Source: Sympetrum striolatum
Taxonomy: Eukaryota > Arthropoda > Insecta > Odonata > Libellulidae
NCBI GenBank assembly: GCA_947579665.1
Contig: OX388348.1
Coordinates: 8,928,001-8,992,000 of the forward strand
Reading direction: 5' to 3'
DNA length: 64,000 nucleotides
The translations under genes and the position numbers were made by a program. The notes beneath the pieces were generated by a model. The model did not search any database, had not been told where the DNA came from, and was given only the letters and a program-made list of their open reading frames with translations. Below are positions 59,126 to 64,000 of the stretch, piece after piece (positions within the stretch are counted from its first letter, which is position 1; each line of letters opens with the position of its first letter).

Positions 59126-59150
59126 TATATATATATAATATATATATATA

Positions 59151-60231
59151 GAGAGGATACAAACTCACAGCCTAAACCACAAGAGTGATTGAGTTGAAAT
59201 TTTTACGACATATTGGCCATAACGTGTAACCTCCAGAAAAATTGCGATTTTGAACCTCAGTGTCATTGGTTCGATTCCAGAGGGCCCCAAAGTCCCGATT
59301 TTTCCCGTTTAAATGCATTGCTTTGATTTTCGGGAATTTTTAAAAAATACTTCCCGGATAGGTAGAGAATCAAAACTCAAGGAGCGTATATATATGGTCA
59401 TGATCTATCGAAAACATAAATGGGTTTTACTTAAAATATCCTGGGTTCGATGCTAGGTCGAGGCAAATATCGGCCGTTTAAAATGCATTGTGGCGATTTT
59501 TAAGATTTTTTTTGGACCACTTCCCGATGGTATGGAAACTTGAAATTCGGCATGGAGTTGGAGATTACAATAATATTTCATTATCAAATTTTTTATATCC
59601 GCTGATGGTCCTTGGTTCGATCCCAGAGAGTAATTTGCATTCCTCAATGCATTTCTTATGGAGATATCAGGAAACGGTTTTAGGTACTTCCCGGCATGAT
59701 ATCGACTTCAAACTTTGTATGATATAAGATGAAGTCCTAATAAGTCATATTGTGCATTCACAGCTACCAATATTTCCTTGGTTCGACACCAGGCGACTCT
59801 ACAATCAGTAATTTATCCGAGTTTTAAGAATTAATTTAAACCCCTTCCCAGTAATATTAAAACATGAAATTAGGCATAGAGATAGAAAACGTAGATACGT
59901 TTCAAAAACATGTTTAAGATTTCCTAGATCGTCCTTGGTTTGAATCTAGAAAGCCATTCAAATTATTGAAAAGTAGGACGTCATTTGAGGCAGTTGGAGC
60001 CAATATTTCTGCTTGAATTTTCACACATACTTAGAGATGATGATCTTCTGTTGTTCTCTATAGTAAGTTCACCAGGAAGGCCTGGGTTCGATGCCAGACG
60101 ATTGAATTGCAGCGAATTTTAAGAATATTTTCAATCCCTTTTTTTTTTTTTTTGAGGGCCGTCCCGATATGATGCCGACATGAAATTAGTTTTGTCGATC
60201 TGCTTGCAGTATGCAAGCTACATTTTACTCG
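59151..60231 (-). mobile_element. 1.1-kb composite repeat, copy 26 (type I)
   Basis: Complete inverted copy, hairpin end to hairpin end with copy 27 across a 10-bp TA run. Confidence 0.88.
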
Positions 60232-60293
60232 TATATATATACGAGTAAAATGTAGCTTGCATACTGCAAGCAGATCGACAACACTAATTTCAT
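60180..60293. repeat. Palindromic junction of copies 26 and 27
   Basis: Two hairpin ends meet at CTCG-TATATATATA-CGAG; about 57 bp on each side are inverted copies with one mismatch. Confidence 0.9.
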
Positions 60294-61320
60294 AACGGCA
60301 ATATATCGGGACGGTCCCGGAAAGGAAAAAAAGGATTAAAAATATTCTTAAAATTCGCTTCAATTTAATCGTCTGGCGTCGAACCCGGGTCTTTTTGGTG
60401 AAATTTCTATGCAGCACATCAGAAGATCATCTTCTCTAAATACGTGTGAAAATTCAAGCAGAAATATTGGCTGCAACTGCCTCAAACGAAGACCTACTTT
60501 TCACGAATGTTAATAGCTCTCTGGATTCGAACCAAGAACGATCTAGGAAATATAAAATGTGTTTTCGAAATGTATCTATAAGTTCTATATATATGCCGAA
60601 TTTCAAGTTTTAATATTATTGGGAAGGGGTTCAAAATAATTCTTAAAAATCGGATCAGTGACTGATTGTAGAGACGCCTAGTGTCGAACCCTGGACTTAT
60701 TGGAAGCTGTAAATGCACAAAATGACTTGCTAGGACTTGATCTATTTTCATAGAAAGTTTGAAGTCGATATCATGCCGGGAAGAACCTCAAATTTATTTC
60801 CGTTATCCCCATAAGAAATGCATTGTGGAGTGCAAATGGCCATCTGGGATCGAACCAAGGACCATCAGCGAATATGTAAAAATTGATTATTAAATATATT
60901 TATGAATTCTAACCCCATGCCAAATTTCAAGTTTCCATGCATTCGGAAAGGTGTCCAAAAAAAATCTTAAAAATCGCCACAATGCATTTTAAACGGCCGA
61001 TTTTTGCCCCGACCTAGCATCGAACCCAGGATATTTTCCGTAAAACTCATTTATGTTTTCGATAGATCATGTTCATATACATAGGCTCCTTGAGTTTTGA
61101 TTCTCTACCTATCCGGGAAGTATTTTTTTTTAATTCCCGAAAATCAAAGCAATACATTTAACCGGGAAAAATCGGGACTTTGGGGCCCTCTGGAATCGAA
61201 CCCATGACACTGAGGATCAAAATCGCAATTTTTCTGGAGGTTATACGTTATGGCCAATATGTCGTAAAAATGTCAAGCCATTGACGCTAGTGGTTTAGCC
61301 TGTGAATTTGTATCCTCTCT
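60242..61320 (+). mobile_element. 1.1-kb composite repeat, copy 27 (type I)
   Basis: Complete copy with a TTTAGCCTGTGAATTTGTAT-type right end. After the hairpin it shares GGTCCCGGAAAGG with copy 28, in place of the usual GGTCCTCAAAAG. Confidence 0.88.
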
Positions 61321-61336
61321 ATATATATATATGATA

Positions 61337-62422
61337 CGAGTAAAATGTAGCTTGCATACTGCAAGCAGATCGACAACACTAATTTCATAACGGCATTATA
61401 TCGGGACGGTCCCGGAAAGGAAAAAAAGGATTCAAAATATACTTAAAATTCGCTTCAATTTAATCGTCTGGCATCGAACCCGTGTCTTTTTGGTGAAATT
61501 ACTATGCAGCACATTAGAAGATCATCTTCTCTAAATACGTGTGAAAATTCAAGCAGAAATATTGCCTGCAACTGCCTCAAAAGACGCTCTAATGTTCACG
61601 AATGTAAATGGCTCTCGGGACTCGAACCAAGGACGATCTTGGAAATTTAAAAAATGTTTCTGAAATTTATTAATGATCTCAATCCATATGCCAAATTTCA
61701 AGTTTCTATATTATTGGGAAATGTTTCAAAATAATTCCTAAAAATCGGATCAACTTCTGATTGCAGAGACACCTGGTGTCAAACCCAGGACACATTGATA
61801 GCTATGAATGCATAGTTTGATTTGCTAAGACTGGTTCTTCTATCACGCTAAGTTTTAAGTCGATAGCATGCCGGGAAGTACCTAAAATTTGTTTCCGTTA
61901 TCTCCATAAGAAATGCATTGAGAAATGTAAATGGCGCCCTGGGATCGAACCAAGGACCATCAGCGAATATGTTAAATTTGATTATGAAATATATTTATAA
62001 TCTCCAACTCCATTCCGAATTTCAAGTTTCCATGCCATCGGGAAGGGGTCCAAAAAAAATCTTAAAAATCGCCACAATACATTTTAAACGGCCGATTTTT
62101 GCCATGACCTAGCATCGAACCCAGGATATTTTCCGTAAAACTCATTTCTTCTTTCGATAGATCATGACAATATATAAAGGCTCCTTGAGTTTCGAGTCTC
62201 TACCTATACGGGAAGTATTTTTTAAAAATTCCGGAAAATCAAAGCAATGCATTTAAACGGGAAAAATCGGGACTTTGGGGCCCTCTGGAATCGAACCCAT
62301 GACACTGAGGATCAAAGTCGCTTTTTTCCTGGGAGTTTCACGTTATGGCCAATATGTCATAAAAATTTCAGATCAATGACGCTTGTAGTATAGGCTGTGA
62401 ATTTGTATCCTATCTATCTATA
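61337..62422 (+). mobile_element. 1.1-kb composite repeat, copy 28 (type I, mosaic)
   Basis: Complete copy. The first monomer follows copy 27; later monomers follow copy 21 (CGGGACTCGAACC, GGCGCCCTGGGATCG), so it is a mosaic. Confidence 0.88.
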
Positions 62423-62467
62423 TAGGTATATATATGAATGAATCCGGAGAAGCATCTATATATAATA

Positions 62468-63510
62468 CGAGTAAAATGTAGCTTGCATACTGCAAGCAGA
62501 TCGGCAATAATAATTTCATATCGGCATCATATCGGAACGCTCCTCAAAAGAAAAAAAAAAGGATTGAAATTTTTCTTATAATTCGCTAAAATTTCACCGT
62601 CTGGCATCGAACCCGGGTCTTACTGGTAAACTAACTATGCAGCATAATAGGAGATCATCATCTCTAACCATGTGTGAAAATTCAAGCAGAAATATTGGCT
62701 ACAACTGCCTCAAAAGACGTTCTAATTATCATGAATGTAAATGGCTCTCTGGATTCGAACCAAGGACGATCTTGGAAATCTAAAAAATATTTCTGAAAGT
62801 TATTTATGATCTCTATCTATATGCCGAATTTCAAATTTCTATATTATTGGGAAAGGTTTCCAAATAATTCCTAAAAATCGGATCAACTTCTGATTGCACA
62901 GACACCTGGTGTCGAACCCAGGACATATTGTAAGCTGTGAATGCAAAGTTTGATTTTTAAAGAATTTTTCTTGTATCTTGCAAAGTTTGAAGTCGATAGC
63001 ATGCCGGGAAGTACCTTAATTTTGTTTCCGTTATCTCCGTAAGGAATGCATTGAGAAGTGCAAATGGTCCTCTGGGATCGAACCAAGGACCATCAGCGAA
63101 CATGTAAAATTTGATTACGAAATATATTTATGATATCTATCGACGTGCCAAGTTTCAAGTATCCATGTTATCGGGAAAGGATCCAAAAAAAATCTTAAAA
63201 ATCGACGCAATGCATTTTAAACGGCCGATTTTTGCCCCGACCTAGCATCGAGCACTGTTTGATTTGTATGGACTTGATCTTTCTATATGCAAAGTTTGAA
63301 GTCGATATCGTCCCGGGAAGTACCTAAAATTTGTTTCCGTTATCTCCGTAAGAAATGCATTGAGGAATTTAAATGTCCCTCTGGGATCGAACCAAGGACC
63401 ATCAGCGAATACGTAAAATTCGATTATGATATATTTTTATGATATCTAACCTCATACCGAATTTCAAGTTTCTATGCCATCGGAAAAGGCTCCAAAAAAA
63501 ATCTTAAAAA
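62468..63510 (+). mobile_element. 1.1-kb composite repeat, copy 29 (rearranged)
   Basis: Hairpin end and four monomers are normal. At about 63251 the fifth core is cut inside CATCGA and joined to the interior of a third-type monomer, followed by a second fourth-type monomer (core near 63388). At about 63513 it joins directly to the end of an inverted copy without any spacer. Confidence 0.83.
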
Positions 63511-63522
63511 TCGATTCCAGAA

Positions 63523-64000
63523 GGCAAATTCACAGGCCAAACCACAAGCGTCATTGACTTGAAATTTTTACGACATATTGGCCATAACGTGTAACCTCCA
63601 GAAAAATTGCGATTTTGAACCTCAGTGTCGTTGGTTCGATTCCAGAGGGCCCCAAAGTCCCGATTTTTCCCGTTTAAATGCATTGCCGTGATTTTCGGGA
63701 ATTTTTAAAAAATACTTCCCGGGTAGGTAGAGAATCAAAACTCATGGAGCCTTTATATATGGTCATGATCTATCGAAAACATAAATAAGTTTCACGGAAA
63801 ATATCCTGGGATCGATGCTAGGTCAAGGCAAAAATCGGCCGTTTAAAATGCATTGTGGCGATTGTTAAGATTTTTTTTGGACCCTTTCCCGATGGCATGG
63901 AAACTTGAAACTCGGCACGTAAATACATAAAATAAATATATTTCATAATCAAATTTTAGATGTTCGCTGATGATCCTTGGTTCGATCCCAGAGGGCCATT
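63523..64000 (-). mobile_element. 1.1-kb composite repeat, copy 30 (partial, runs off window)
   Basis: Inverted copy lacking its (TATC)n end, starting at CAAATTCACAGGCC. Three cores are seen before the window ends. Confidence 0.85.

Larger units (their letters stand above)
57914..64000. repeat. Third array of the 1.1-kb composite repeat (6 copies, continues past window)
   Basis: Six copies in both orientations beginning with two spacer units right of the SAM element. It is probably a continuation of the second array, since the SAM element sits between spacer units of the same kind. Confidence 0.92.

Noticed and set aside
13860..64000. Many recurring open frames of 60-150 codons in the arrays, with peptides such as SGIEPMTLRF or MHTASRSTTLISYRH
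   Set aside because: They are translations of the repeat itself in several frames and both strands, break at different places in each copy and show no domain. Recurrence reflects DNA repetition, not a protein family.
13860..64000. Clustered tRNA genes in the repeat arrays
   Set aside because: Only the T-arm/B-box part is present; no A box, anticodon arm or paired acceptor stem surrounds the cores.

Overview
The window is AT-rich eukaryotic DNA, almost certainly from an insect. The one clear conserved host gene, at 4.1-6.5 kb, is a five-exon cofilin/ADF gene whose product is nearly identical to insect Twinstar. The rest is mostly transposable-element sequence: LINE, tRNA-derived SINEs, hAT-like and pogo-like DNA elements, foldbacks, and a very large repeat array. 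I cannot name the order or species.

Layout. 1-4114: cofilin 5' region and presumed first intron. 4115-6516: cofilin coding exons 2-5. 6.5-12.3 kb: no recognised gene; two short perfect hairpins and one dispersed repeat. 12.3-13.7 kb: an hAT-type MITE with an 8-bp target duplication, then the decayed C-terminal end of a pogo/Tigger-type transposase gene. 13.8-28.5 kb: thirteen copies of a ~1.1-kb composite repeat. 28.5-41.0 kb: mixed DNA with a 5'-truncated CR1/L2/Jockey-type LINE whose reverse-transcriptase frame is open, a second LINE tail split by a SINE, two more SINEs, a G-rich minisatellite and two long foldback repeats. 41.0-53.6 kb: eleven more copies of the 1.1-kb repeat. 53,631-57,913: a separate 4.28-kb element with short terminal inverted repeats carrying a spliced SAM-domain gene and no recognisable transposase. 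57.9-64.0 kb: six more copies of the 1.1-kb repeat, running off the window.

Two things stand out. First, the 1.1-kb repeat is a hexamer of diverged ~150-175-bp monomers of two alternating kinds, and nearly every monomer centres on a core matching the tRNA B box / T-arm (GGTTCGANNCC). One end has a perfect 7-bp-stem hairpin and the other a GATA/TATC microsatellite. This resembles non-autonomous Helentron-type elements with central tandem repeats, but regularly spaced B-box-like cores are not something I know from that class. Second, the inverted-repeat-bounded 4.28-kb element carries a SAM-domain gene resembling multi-copy SAMD3-like proteins; the protein or the element class may be undescribed. 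This copy has an in-frame stop and probable frame breaks, so it may be decayed.

The cofilin gene is an ordinary housekeeping actin regulator and shows no functional link to the elements. The elements relate to one another by nesting and shared ancestry: a SINE inside a LINE, the SAM element inside the 1.1-kb array, and patchwork exchange among array copies.
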